Assembly (NCBI GenBank): GCA_021799495.1
Contig: JAJZAI010000017.1
Span: 1-63,315 of the forward strand
Direction of reading: 5' to 3'
DNA from: Deltaproteobacteria bacterium
GTDB taxonomy: Bacteria > Desulfobacterota > Binatia > Binatales > Binataceae
Length of the DNA stretch: 63,315 nt
Part shown: positions 1 to 6,532 of the stretch, piece by piece
Layout of the letters: every line of letters starts with the position of its first letter
How positions within the stretch are numbered: the stretch's first letter is position 1
Notes under the pieces: model-generated
What the model was told of the DNA's origin: nothing
Database searches by the model: none
The model's input: the letters and a program-made list of their open reading frames with translations, nothing else
Program-made: the position numbers and the translations under genes

Positions 1-1
1 G

Positions 2-943
2 CGCGCGCGCGCGCGCGGCGCCGCCGCCTACGTCTCGCTCGAACCGTGCGCCCATCGCGGCCAGACTCCGTCCTGCGCGAAAGCCCTTGTGGACGCGGGC
101 GTCGCGCGCGTGGCCGCCGGATGCCTCGATCCCTATCCGCCCGTGCGCGGCCGCGGCCTTGCGATTCTGCGCCGCGCCGGAATCGAGGTCGTCGCGGGCG
201 TGTGCGAAGACGAATGCCGCCGCATGAACGAAGGCTTCATCACGCGCGTCACGCGCGGACGGCCGTTCGTGACGCTCAAGCTCGCGATGACGCTCGACGG
301 AAGAATCGCCGCGGCCGGCGGGGACTCGCGATGGATCAGTTCGGAGGAATCGCGCGCGATCGTCCATCGCTGGCGCCGCGAAGCGGACGTCGTGATGGTC
401 GGCGCGGCGACCGTCGCGGCGGATAATCCGCGCCTGAATTGCCGAATCGAGGGCGGCCGCGATCCGGCGCGGGTGGTCGTCGATGGCCGTTTGCGGGTTT
501 CGCCAGCGGCGAACGTTTTTCATCTACGCTCCGCGGCCCCGACGATTCTCGCGACCACGGCCGCGAATCTGGCGCGGGCGCGGCGGCGTTATCGCGCCGG
601 CGCCGCCGGACCGGAACTGGATTTCATTGGTCTGCCCGCGGCCGACGGACAAATCGATTTGGCGGCGCTGATGCGCGAACTGGGGCGGCGTGGATACGCG
701 CGGGCGCTGCTTGAAGGCGGCGCGCATCTGGCCGGCGCGGCGCTGGCGGCGGGCGTGGTCGATCGCGTGGCGTTCTTCGCCGCGCCGAAAATCCTCGGAG
801 CGGGAACGCCGGCCGTCGCCGGTCTGGATGTGCGCCGGGTGGCCGGCGCGGTCGAGCTTGCCAGCCTGCGCGCCACGCCGGTCGGTGGAGATTTGCTGAT
901 CGAAGCGGAAGTCGCGCCGCGCAAAGGCCGGCGCATCCGCTGA
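2..943 (+). CDS. ribD: Bifunctional riboflavin deaminase/reductase RibD, 5' end cut by window
   Basis: RibD deaminates the diaminopyrimidine intermediate of riboflavin synthesis and then reduces its ribose side chain. The frame is open from base 2, so the start lies outside the window. The deaminase remnant shows the second zinc motif PCAHRGQTPSC at fragment residues 15-25; the HAE half of the site is cut off. The reductase domain begins near base 269 (VTLKLAMTLDGRIA) and continues to the TGA at 941-943. The opening (gc)8 run reads in frame as Arg/Ala just before the zinc motif and looks like normal coding sequence. ribBA follows 80 bases downstream on the same strand, so co-transcription is likely. 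Identification is firm. Confidence 0.93.
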   Translation, partial: RARARGAAAYVSLEPCAHRGQTPSCAKALVDAGVARVAAGCLDPYPPVRGRGLAILRRAGIEVVAGVCEDECRRMNEGFITRVTRGRPFVTLKLAMTLDGRIAAAGGDSRWISSEESRAIVHRWRREADVVMVGAATVAADNPRLNCRIEGGRDPARVVVDGRLRVSPAANVFHLRSAAPTILATTAANLARARRRYRAGAAGPELDFIGLPAADGQIDLAALMRELGRRGYARALLEGGAHLAGAALAAGVVDRVAFFAAPKILGAGTPAVAGLDVRRVAGAVELASLRATPVGGDLLIEAEVAPRKGRRIR

Positions 944-1023
944 GCCGGCCGCCGACGGCCGCCGTACCGCTCCGCAAACAATTTTGCGAGCGGCGGACGC
1001 GATGGTACTATTCCGAGCGGAGT

Positions 1024-2244
1024 ATGGACACGGTGGCCGGCAATTCCCTGGAAGATGCATTTCGCCAGATTCGCGCGGGCAAGATGGTCGTCATGATTTC
1101 CGACGACAGCGAAAATGGCGATGGCGATTTGGTGATGGCGGCGGAGAAAGTCACGCCCGCGCACGTCAATTTCATGGTGATTCACGGGCGCGGAGTGGTT
1201 TCGGTCGCGCTGCCGGAGAAGCGGATGCGCGAGCTTGGCATCCCGCTGGTGCCGTCGAGCCAGGGCGACGATTTCGCCGAACCGGCCGGCGCGCTGGTGG
1301 AAGCGCGCGAGGGCGTGACCACCGGAATTTCGGCGAGCGATCGGGCGCGCACGATTCAGGTGCTGGCGTCGGACAAATCGGGTCCGGAAGACTTGGTGAT
1401 GCCCGGCCATGTATTGCCGCTGATGGCGCTGAGCGGCGGCGTGATGATGCGGGTGGGGCGGGCCGAAGGCGCGGTCGATTTGACGCGCGCCGCCGGGATG
1501 AGGCCGGTCGCCGCCAGTTGCGCGATTCTGCGCGAGGACGGCGAGGCGGCGCGGATGGCGGAATTGCGCGACTTCGCCGCGACGCACGATTTGCCGGTCT
1601 GCTTTATCCGCGACCTTGTGTCATACCGGCTCAAGCATGAGATTCTTGTGCAGCGCGTCGGCGAAAGCCCCTTCGCGCTTGCGGGCGGCGAGTTGCAGGC
1701 GATCGTTTTCCGCAACGTGGTGGACGGCCGCGAGCATCTGGCGCTGGTCAAGGGCGCCGTCGGCAACGGGCGTCCGGCGCTCGTGCGAATCCATTCGGAA
1801 TGCCTGACCGGCGACGTGTTCGGATCGAACCGATGCGACTGCGGCGCGCAGCTTGCGGAATCGATTCAGCGCATTCTGGCCGCCGAGGCCGGCGTGATAA
1901 TTTATTTGCATCAGGAAGGGCGCGGCATCGGCCTCGGCAACAAGCTGCGCGCGTATGCGCTGCAGGATCAGGGACTCGACACGGTCGAGGCGAATCTGGA
2001 GCTGGGATTCAAGGAAGACCTGCGCGACTACGGCATCGGGGCGCAGATCCTACGCGACCTGGGCGTCGGCGAAGTCCGCTTGCTGACCAACAATCCGCAC
2101 AAGATCGACAGTCTCCAGCGCTACGGCGTGACGGTCGCGCGCGAACCGCTCGAGGTGCCGGCGCATCGGGGCAATATCGAATATCTCAGAACCAAGAAGG
2201 AAAAACTTGGCCATCTGTTCACCCAGCTCAAGGTCGTTACCTGA
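1024..2244 (+). CDS. ribBA: RibBA: GTP cyclohydrolase II with a degraded DHBP-synthase half
   Basis: A 406-aa protein with the RibB-RibA two-domain layout. The C-terminal half (about residues 205-406) is an intact GTP cyclohydrolase II: zinc cysteines in CLTGDVFGSNRCDCG (C260, C271, C273), QEGRGIG, and LTNNP. This half opens the GTP imidazole ring to start riboflavin synthesis. The N-terminal half is homologous to DHBP synthase over its whole length, but its acidic active-site loop, normally DDEDRENEGD, reads SDDSENGDGD (residues 26-35). The normally invariant GHTEA motif reads GRAEG (145-149). The catalytic Arg-Glu pair and His therefore appear lost, so I infer that only the RibA activity remains. 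ATG at 1024 is the only plausible start. It sits between ribD and a small orphan gene. Confidence 0.93.
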   Translation: MDTVAGNSLEDAFRQIRAGKMVVMISDDSENGDGDLVMAAEKVTPAHVNFMVIHGRGVVSVALPEKRMRELGIPLVPSSQGDDFAEPAGALVEAREGVTTGISASDRARTIQVLASDKSGPEDLVMPGHVLPLMALSGGVMMRVGRAEGAVDLTRAAGMRPVAASCAILREDGEAARMAELRDFAATHDLPVCFIRDLVSYRLKHEILVQRVGESPFALAGGELQAIVFRNVVDGREHLALVKGAVGNGRPALVRIHSECLTGDVFGSNRCDCGAQLAESIQRILAAEAGVIIYLHQEGRGIGLGNKLRAYALQDQGLDTVEANLELGFKEDLRDYGIGAQILRDLGVGEVRLLTNNPHKIDSLQRYGVTVAREPLEVPAHRGNIEYLRTKKEKLGHLFTQLKVVT

Positions 2245-2299
2245 GGGTTGCGCGGCGCCGCCCGTTTGCGCCGCGGCGCTGACGACAGGGCCCGGAATC

Positions 2300-2578
2300 A
2301 TGAAGCTTGTCGAAATGGATGAAGACGCGCGGACCGAACTGTTCGATGAGGTTGCGACGCTTGGCGCGATTTGCGCGTTGCGCGCATGGGACCGCTCGCA
2401 TCGGGTTCCGGCGCTGTTGTACCGACGGATGACCGACGAGGACGAACGCGATTTCAACGAAGTGCTTGCGGCCTACGGCGTCGAGTACGATCCGATGCTG
2501 AAGGCGGTGTTTTGGGCCGGAGCGGCGGGCGAAGACGAAGGATTGGCGGCGCTGATTCAGCGCGAGCGCGGCAACTGA
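2300..2578 (+). CDS. Small acidic hypothetical protein between ribBA and nusB
   Basis: A 92-aa open frame starting MKLVEMDEDARTELFDE, rich in Asp, Glu, Ala and Arg, with no signal peptide, membrane segment or cysteine pair. I do not recognise a family. It fills the position where ribH (and often ribE) is usually found in ribD-ribBA-nusB clusters, but shows no lumazine-synthase features. An upstream in-frame start at 2207 would overlap ribBA by 38 bases, so the ATG at 2300 is preferred. Good codon bias, and 30 bases to nusB on the same strand, suggest a real gene in the same transcript. Confidence 0.6.
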   Translation: MKLVEMDEDARTELFDEVATLGAICALRAWDRSHRVPALLYRRMTDEDERDFNEVLAAYGVEYDPMLKAVFWAGAAGEDEGLAALIQRERGN

Positions 2579-2608
2579 AGATTTCCGGAGCGAGGACCTC
2601 GAATCGTC

Positions 2609-3061
2609 ATGGGCGCCCGGCATAGCGGACGTGAAATTGCGCTGCAGGCGCTCTATCAGATCGACCTGAGCGGCGGCGCGTCGAACGACGATCTGGCGCT
2701 TTTTTTCGAGGCGTTCGCCGGCGACGACGGGGTGCGCAGGTTCGCTCGCGAACTGGTCGACGGAGTGCGCGGGCAACGCGCGGCGCTTGATCGGGAAATC
2801 GCCGCCGATCTCGAGCACTGGTCGATCGGCAGGCTCTCGCGCATCGATCACAACATTCTGCGGCTTGCGCTTTACGAACTGCTCCATATCGACGATGTGC
2901 CGGCGCGGGTGTCGATCGACGAGGCGATCGAACTGGCCAAGACCTACGGCGATCGCGACTCGGGCCGCTTCGTCAACGGCGTGCTCGATCATCTGGCGGC
3001 GCGGCTCAAGCTCAAGGACAAAGGTGAAGAGAGCAATCCGGCGAAAATCGGCGCGGTCTGA
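2609..3061 (+). CDS. nusB: Transcription antitermination factor NusB
   Basis: A 150-aa all-helical protein of normal NusB length. The N-terminal signature SGREIALQALYQIDLSG and the central SIGRLSRIDHNILRLALYEL, followed by a conserved stretch from about residue 108 with DEAIELAKTYG and the Ser-Gly-Arg-Phe-Val-Asn-Gly-Val motif, are diagnostic. NusB pairs with NusE (S10) on boxA RNA during rRNA antitermination. It lies just after the riboflavin genes, a common arrangement. The ATG at 2609 gives the canonical N-terminus. The stop is followed at once by an lptE remnant in another frame, which is abnormal (see next entry). Confidence 0.93.
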   Translation: MGARHSGREIALQALYQIDLSGGASNDDLALFFEAFAGDDGVRRFARELVDGVRGQRAALDREIAADLEHWSIGRLSRIDHNILRLALYELLHIDDVPARVSIDEAIELAKTYGDRDSGRFVNGVLDHLAARLKLKDKGEESNPAKIGAV

Positions 3062-3101
3062 GCGCGCCGCGCGCCGCGCGTTCGGCTCTATTGCCGCCGC
3101 C

Positions 3102-3353
3102 GCGCTAACCGACGAGCATACGCACAAGGTGCTCTGGAGCTCGCACGGAATCAGCGCGTCGCAAAATTTCCCGGTGGTCGCCGGCTCCGCGATTACGACC
3201 TCGCCCTATTTTTTGCAGCAGAACCTGCGCTCCCAGGATATCGCGCAGATGCCCGACATCCAGGTGGCGCAGACTCAGGAGGCGACCGCGCAGAATCAGC
3301 AGATGCGGCTTCTGGCGCAAAACCTCTACGACTCGATGAGCGAAGGCTTTTAG
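3102..3353 (+). pseudogene. lptE: 5'-truncated remnant of LPS-assembly lipoprotein gene lptE
   Basis: About 83 codons resembling the C-terminal end of LptE: LTDEHTHKVLWSS (beta strand ending in K-V-L-W), then a strand ending in Tyr-Phe, a helix with many Gln residues, and the terminal LLAQNLYDSMSEGF. LptE anchors and plugs the outer-membrane LPS translocon LptD. The lipoprotein signal, the lipobox Cys and the first half of the fold are missing: the recognisable frame begins only about 40 bases after the nusB stop and has no ATG start with a ribosome site. The position directly before holA is the usual one for lptE. I read it as a fragment left by a deletion or a mis-join, not as a functional gene. 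A short independent protein starting at GTG 3129 is a weaker alternative. Confidence 0.6.
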
Positions 3354-3395
3354 GCCTCGCCTCCTGACATAACATCCCGACGCTGCTGGCGAACG

Positions 3396-4457
3396 ATGGC
3401 TTCCGAAAATGCGCTGGGTTTTTTGCGCGCCGCCGATCGCGAGGCGCCGGCGGTGGCGCTGATCGCCGGCCCTCAGGAGTTCCTGCGCGAATATGTGCTT
3501 GACCTGCTGCGCGAACGCGCCGCGCGCGACGGCTTCGGCGCGCGCTCGTTTCAAATCGCGGGCGGCGACGGCTTCGGCGCGGCGGTGGCGGAGCTCGAAA
3601 GCGCTGATCTGTTCGCGCCGCGCCGCTTCGTCGCGGGCCGGGTGATGCGCGCGTATCGCGAGCGCGCCAGCGACGGCGACGGCGAAGAAGCGTCGGAAGC
3701 GTCAGGCGGGCGGGCGGGGCGCGCCGGCGGCGAGGCCGCGCTTGGCGCCGCGCTCGAACGGATTTCCGCCAACGTGCGCGCGGCGATTCTGTACGAACGC
3801 GACACGATGCCGGCGAAACTCAAGCGCGTGGTCGAGAAGCTGGGGCTGACGATCAATTGTCCGCGGCCGTTCGACAATCAGCTTGGCCAATATGCGGAGT
3901 TGTTCGCGCGGCGGATCGGGCTCAGGCTCGCGCCCGATGCGATCGACTTGCTGGTCGGGCGGCACGGCGCGGATTTGTCGGGGATCGCCAACGCGCTCGC
4001 GCGCGCGGCGATTCATGCGGAAAAGGGCGGTCGGATTGACGGGTCGGCGTTGGGCGAGGCGGCGGGCCGCCGCGCGCCGGAACCGTTCGAGCTGGCCGAG
4101 AGTATCGCGCGCGGGCGCGGCGCCGAAGCGGTCGCGATTTTCGATCGGGCGGTGGCGTCGGGCCGCGATCCGATCGAATTGTTGGGCGTCGAGATCATTC
4201 CCACGATGCGCCGGATACTGGCGGCGGCGTCAATTCTCGAACAGCGCAAGAATGCGGCCGAAGTCGCCCATGTCCTGGGCCTGCCGCCGTCGAGTCCGCT
4301 GGTGACGCGCGCGATCGACGGCGCTCGCCGCTTCGGCGCGCAGCGGCTCTTCGCGGCGCATCGCCGCGCCTGTCAGCTCGACGCCGGTTTCAAGAATGGA
4401 ACGCTGCGGGAACGGGAAGCGGCGATCGGCGGATTGTTGCTCGAACTGGGAGCATAG
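3396..4457 (+). CDS. holA: DNA polymerase III delta subunit HolA
   Basis: A 353-aa protein with the delta-subunit pattern. The N-terminal AAA-like domain contains the characteristic ALIAGPQEFLREYVLDLL opening and a region around SADLFAPRRFVAGR (residues ~68-85). A collar domain follows, with repeated leucine-rich helices and a basic C-terminus ending GGLLLELGA. Delta opens the beta sliding clamp during loading. There is no Walker A motif, as expected for delta. ATG at 3396 is supported by the family N-terminus. It sits between the lptE remnant and the convergent rpsT gene, an order common in Desulfobacterota-type genomes. An acidic/Gly insert at residues ~89-110 is lineage-specific. Confidence 0.88.
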   Translation: MASENALGFLRAADREAPAVALIAGPQEFLREYVLDLLRERAARDGFGARSFQIAGGDGFGAAVAELESADLFAPRRFVAGRVMRAYRERASDGDGEEASEASGGRAGRAGGEAALGAALERISANVRAAILYERDTMPAKLKRVVEKLGLTINCPRPFDNQLGQYAELFARRIGLRLAPDAIDLLVGRHGADLSGIANALARAAIHAEKGGRIDGSALGEAAGRRAPEPFELAESIARGRGAEAVAIFDRAVASGRDPIELLGVEIIPTMRRILAAASILEQRKNAAEVAHVLGLPPSSPLVTRAIDGARRFGAQRLFAAHRRACQLDAGFKNGTLREREAAIGGLLLELGA

Positions 4458-4495
4458 GCGGCGCGCGCGCCGCGAAAATCAATGCCGGGAATTTT

Positions 4496-4798
4496 TCAGG
4501 CGCCCGGTTGCGCCGCCGGAGCGGCATGATGCGCTTTGTGAAGCTGGCGGGAAAGCCGGGCGATTTTGCGCGACGCGGTGTTTTTCGGCATCGCGCCCTT
4601 GGTCGCGGCTTTGTTGAGCGCTTTCATCGCCTGGCGCAGGGCGGCCTCGGCGGCCTGCGCGTCGCTTCCCGCGATCGCTTCCTGAGCGTTCTTGGCGGCC
4701 GTGCGCATGCGCGTTTTGATCGCCCGGTTGCGCGCCTGGCGCTTGAGGCTCTGGCGATGACGCTTGCGGGCCGACGGATGGTCTGGAATATGCGGCAT
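4496..4798 (-). CDS. rpsT: 30S ribosomal protein S20
   Basis: A 100-aa highly basic protein with the S20 signature: HPSARKRHRQSLKRQARNRA near the N-terminus, then KTRMRTAAKNAQEAI, and a C-terminal helix with NTASRKIARLSRQLHK. S20 binds 16S rRNA in the 30S body. Normal S20 is 85-90 aa; the extra residues form an Ala/Pro-rich tail. It converges on holA with a 38-base gap. A GC-rich stem-loop lies in its leader and an IS-end repeat begins about 65 bases upstream, so its promoter region has been remodelled. Confidence 0.95.
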   Translation of the reverse strand: MPHIPDHPSARKRHRQSLKRQARNRAIKTRMRTAAKNAQEAIAGSDAQAAEAALRQAMKALNKAATKGAMPKNTASRKIARLSRQLHKAHHAAPAAQPGA

Positions 4799-4813
4799 AA
4801 CCAGAATTAACTA

Positions 4814-4854
4814 ACAGCCGGTTCGCGCCCGGTCAACCGGGCCGGAACGGCTGT
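4814..4854 (-). promoter_or_regulatory. rpsT leader: Stem-loop in the rpsT leader
   Basis: An inverted repeat, ACAGCCG (4814-4820) with CGGCTGT (4848-4854), encloses a second stem, CCCGG with CCGGG, around a TCAA loop. It lies 16-56 bases before the rpsT start on the transcribed strand. S20 is known in some bacteria to control its own translation, so a leader control element is possible. The sequence does not prove this, and the hairpin could instead be part of the IS junction. Confidence 0.35.
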
Positions 4855-4862
4855 TGCTGCCT

Positions 4863-4897
4863 GAATTAAGCCACTCTTCATTTCAAATTAAGCCACT
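4863..4897 (+). repeat. IS21-like end: two copies of a 13-bp gaattaagccact-type motif
   Basis: The motif gaattaagccact (4863-4875) recurs as aaattaagccact (4885-4897) with a 22-base period. Multiple 20-22-base spaced copies of such a motif are typical of IS21-family ends, where they serve as IstA binding sites. The same motif occurs three times at 6478-6532 in the same orientation. No istA or istB gene is present between them. This end abuts and truncates an IS1-type transposase remnant. Confidence 0.55.
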
Positions 4898-5203
4898 TAG
4901 CGCGGCTTGCTCGCTTTACCGCCGCGAACAGCCGCGCATCCCCGCATTCTTCGGGATCGCCAGTCTGAACGTGGCGCTGTTTCTTCGCGATGAAATTCCA
5001 CTGTTCGTCCAGCTCGATCAGGTCCACCTGAAGACCCGCATCATGCGGTCATGTAGCCCAGCGCAGCCATCGCCGACGCGGAGGCCAAGGCTCATAATCG
5101 TGTTGCGATTGACGCCCGTAAAACGCTCAGTGGAGCGAATCGAGCAACCTTCGGTCAGCGCCGCAACTACTTGGACCTGTTTCTCAAATGGTAGAACGTT
5201 CAT
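4893..5203 (-). pseudogene. IS1-family transposase remnant, frameshifted and truncated
   Basis: The N-terminus MNVLPFEKQVQVVAALTEG with the helix-turn-helix stretch STERFTGVNRNTIM and GLHDRMMR matches the N-terminal DNA-binding part of IS1-type transposases. The frame breaks around 5034 (one base lost) and stops as FRWT. After a one-base shift the homology continues as LQVDLIELDEQWNFIAKKQ and GDARLFAAVKRAS down to about 4893, where it runs into the IS21-like end. The first catalytic Asp region is present but the rest of the DDE domain is gone. It cannot make an active transposase. Confidence 0.8.
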
Positions 5204-5282
5204 CGAATCGTCTCTTCTGAAGCCATCGCGAACGTGCTACGCTTTGGTTGCTGGCCTTGCGCGGAGCTATTCGCGTGGGGTT

Positions 5283-5323
5283 AAGGCCCTGTTCGGGATT
5301 GCCGTCTCGGGCAGGGCCGCTTA
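5283..5323. other. Strong hairpin upstream of the zinc-ribbon gene
   Basis: GGCCCTG (5285-5291) pairs perfectly with CAGGGCC (5312-5318), and flanking TAAG/CTTA extends the stem with a two-base bulge. There is no T-tract, so it is not a standard terminator. It lies between the IS1 remnant and the zinc-ribbon gene and may be a relic of an element end. Just beyond it is the perfect palindrome TTACTGATTAGTAA core (5321-5334). Confidence 0.4.
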
Positions 5324-5379
5324 CTGATTAGTAATATACTTCTAGGGAGGCGCATTGTCAATACCCTCCGGTGATATAC

Positions 5380-5408
5380 TTGACGTAATATTGCGTTCGT
5401 ACCATACC
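5380..5408 (+). promoter_or_regulatory. Possible promoter of the zinc-ribbon gene
   Basis: TTGACG (5380-5385) resembles a -35 box and is followed after 17 bases by CATACC (5403-5408), a weak -10 box. Transcription would then start almost at the ATG at 5416, giving a leaderless or nearly leaderless mRNA. No Shine-Dalgarno sequence precedes the ATG, which agrees with that reading. Confidence 0.35.
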
Positions 5409-5419
5409 ATTACGTATGG
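5402..5419. promoter_or_regulatory. Operator-like palindrome over the start codon
   Basis: CCATAC (5402-5407) and GTATGG (5414-5419) form a perfect 6-bp inverted repeat with a 6-base spacer. It covers the presumed -10 region and the ATG of the zinc-ribbon gene. A protein bound here would block transcription or ribosome access. The small protein itself is an obvious candidate for autoregulation, but that is inference. Confidence 0.4.
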
Positions 5420-5553
5420 CACGAGTTAAATTGTCGGGCTTTAGATGCGAGCGTTGCGGGCACGAATGGGTGCCGCGCAACCCCAACGAAGAACCGCGAG
5501 TTTGCCCGAAATGCAAATCGCCCTATTGGAATAAACCTCGGCAAAAGGCATAG
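5416..5553 (+). CDS. 45-aa zinc-ribbon protein
   Basis: A microprotein, MARVKLSGFRCERCGHEW at the start, then a short spacer and VCPKCKSPYWNKPR. Two CxxC knuckles (C11/C14 and C31/C34) spaced by 16 residues make a single zinc ribbon. The Tyr-Trp-Asn-Lys-Pro tail is basic. Similar stand-alone ribbons are common in archaea and scattered in bacteria, mostly without known function; nucleic-acid or protein binding is the usual guess. The codons are less GC-biased than those of its neighbours (ttg, ttt, aga, aaa), suggesting a transferred gene. It lies in the accessory island and converges on the tRNA-like gene 7 bases away. It has an operator-like palindrome at its start. Confidence 0.72.
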   Translation: MARVKLSGFRCERCGHEWVPRNPNEEPRVCPKCKSPYWNKPRQKA

Positions 5554-5560
5554 AAGAGAT

Positions 5561-5638
5561 TGGCGGGCTCGGCCAGATTTGAACTGGCGACCATCCAGGT
5601 TCGAGCCGGGCGCTCTGTCCAGACTGAGCTACGAGCCC
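5561..5638 (-). tRNA. tRNA-Arg-like gene with an abnormal anticodon arm
   Basis: A full tRNA outline: acceptor GGGCTCG/CGAGCCC, discriminator G, encoded CCA, D arm GCTC/GAGC, and T arm GCCAG-TTCAAAT-CTGGC. The body resembles tRNA-Arg, but the anticodon arm is odd. With stem CCCGG/CCTGG the loop is only six bases (CTCGAA), one T short of the CTTCGAA loop of tRNA-Arg(TCG), and the stem has a C-T mismatch. With a seven-base loop (CTCGAAC) the anticodon would be CGA (Ser), with a C-A mismatch and no serine-type long variable arm. It may be a decayed tRNA-Arg or a specialised one. A TATAAG box lies upstream. Confidence 0.65.
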
Positions 5639-5654
5639 GCCGATTTTCTTGCTC

Positions 5655-5660
5655 CTTATA
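5655..5660 (-). promoter_or_regulatory. -10 box of the tRNA-Arg-like gene
   Basis: On the minus strand the hexamer reads TATAAG, one base from consensus, and ends 16 bases before the tRNA 5' end, a suitable distance for a short leader. A recognisable -35 box 17 bases upstream is poor (TTACTG). The presence of a -10 box suggests that the tRNA-like gene can still be transcribed. Confidence 0.4.
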
Positions 5661-5849
5661 GAATGTGCGTACTAATCCAGTAACAGAGCGCGCGATCTTC
5701 TTGCGCGGTCGCCATAAAACCGCACAGATACACCTCACCACCGGCTCGCGCCCCCGATCAGCGCAAACCGGAATTGTTGCGGGCTGGGGATCAATCCGGT
5801 AGGCTCAATCTGTCCTAAACGGAGCCTGCCATCAGGCAGCCAACTCTGA

Positions 5850-5881
5850 AACCGGGTCGTTAGCGCGACCCGGTTTTCTTT
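5850..5881. terminator. Rho-independent terminator, possibly bidirectional
   Basis: AACCGGGTCG (5850-5859) and CGACCCGGTT (5866-5875) form a perfect 10-bp stem with a 6-base loop. On the plus strand it is followed by TTCTTTC. It sits directly after the stop codon of the winged-helix gene on the minus strand, where it would also act, with a shorter T run. Confidence 0.75.
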
Positions 5882-6297
5882 CAGTTCATTACGGGCACTA
5901 TCTTTCCATTCTCTCCAAAACTCCCAACGTATTGCGCTGCTCGCCGCCCTTTTCCGACCACCGCCTGTTTAGCGCGACCGGCTTTAATCAAACGCTGGAG
6001 AGCGCCCCATACAGTTGAGCGATTACTGATCTCCAGTTGCGCCGCCAAAATCGGGACGGTCCAGCGTTTCTCGGGATGCTGGCGGAACAAAGCTTCGATC
6101 CGGTTATCTATTGTGTCGGTATCGCCGCCCCCGACGGGCACAACGACAGGCGGCTGTTCTGGAGAATCATGGGGCACATGCGGTTGTGCCGGAGTTGCTT
6201 CTGCGAGCATTTCCTCGACCAGTTCGATGGCCTGGAGCTTCCGCTCGTAATCCGTACGTAGCCTTTCTTTCAGTCGAGCCACTTCATTTTTGTCCAT
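5881..6297 (-). CDS. Winged-helix DNA-binding protein of unknown role
   Basis: A 138-aa protein in three parts. Residues 1-33 are a charged helix (KERLRTDYERKLQAIELVEE), likely coiled coil. Residues 34-58 are a Pro/Val linker. Residues 64-125 look like a winged helix (DNRIEALFRQHP, then ILAAQLEISNRSTVWGALQR, then a basic wing). The layout suits a small dimeric DNA-binding regulator. ATG at 6297 has GGAG 12 bases upstream and is preferred over the longer ATG at 6330. It ends at a strong terminator and lies within the IS-bounded island. I do not recognise the exact family. A transposition or plasmid-type accessory regulator is possible. Confidence 0.6.
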   Translation of the reverse strand: MDKNEVARLKERLRTDYERKLQAIELVEEMLAEATPAQPHVPHDSPEQPPVVVPVGGGDTDTIDNRIEALFRQHPEKRWTVPILAAQLEISNRSTVWGALQRLIKAGRAKQAVVGKGRRAAQYVGSFGENGKIVPVMN

Positions 6298-6477
6298 CGC
6301 GCGCTCCACTTGATGGACATTATGGCGCAAGTGGCGCTACGCTGGATAGTGGGGCGCCGCTCGGGTCGTTTTGTTTATCCACAGGGGGCGCGACCAATAG
6401 CGAACCGCTGAAGCTCAAGGCGAATTGACCCTGACCCCGCGCGAGATCAGCTAGGAACACCCAATTAAAGCATCGCC

Positions 6478-6532
6478 GAATTAAGCCACTCACGGATCCA
6501 AATTCAGTCACTCGGCCTCAAACTAAGCCACT
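6478..6532 (+). repeat. IS21-like end: three copies of the gaattaagccact-type motif
   Basis: gaattaagccact (6478-6490), aaattcagtcact (6500-6512) and aaactaagccact (6520-6532) repeat with 20-22-base spacing, as at 4863-4897 and in the same orientation. The last copy encodes the final residues and stop of MazG on the minus strand, so the element end is fused to the mazG 3' end. Because the two ends are direct rather than inverted copies, they are not the two tips of one simple IS. Confidence 0.55.

Noticed and set aside
1-16. (gc)8 run at the very start, a possible Z-DNA or assembly artefact
   Set aside because: It is in frame with ribD and encodes residues expected just before the zinc motif.
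5281-5330. Hairpin considered as a terminator of the IS1 remnant or of rpsT
   Set aside because: No T-tract follows on either strand and no active gene ends there; kept only as an unexplained structure.
6320-6511. A 63-codon minus-strand frame next to the IS21-like repeats
   Set aside because: It lies within repeat-end DNA, has no ribosome site and no family signal; most likely chance translation of element DNA.
6478-6532. Regularly spaced short repeats that could suggest a CRISPR array
   Set aside because: The units are imperfect, only 13 bases long and three in number, with 7-9-base gaps; the pattern is that of IS21-type ends. No cas genes are present.
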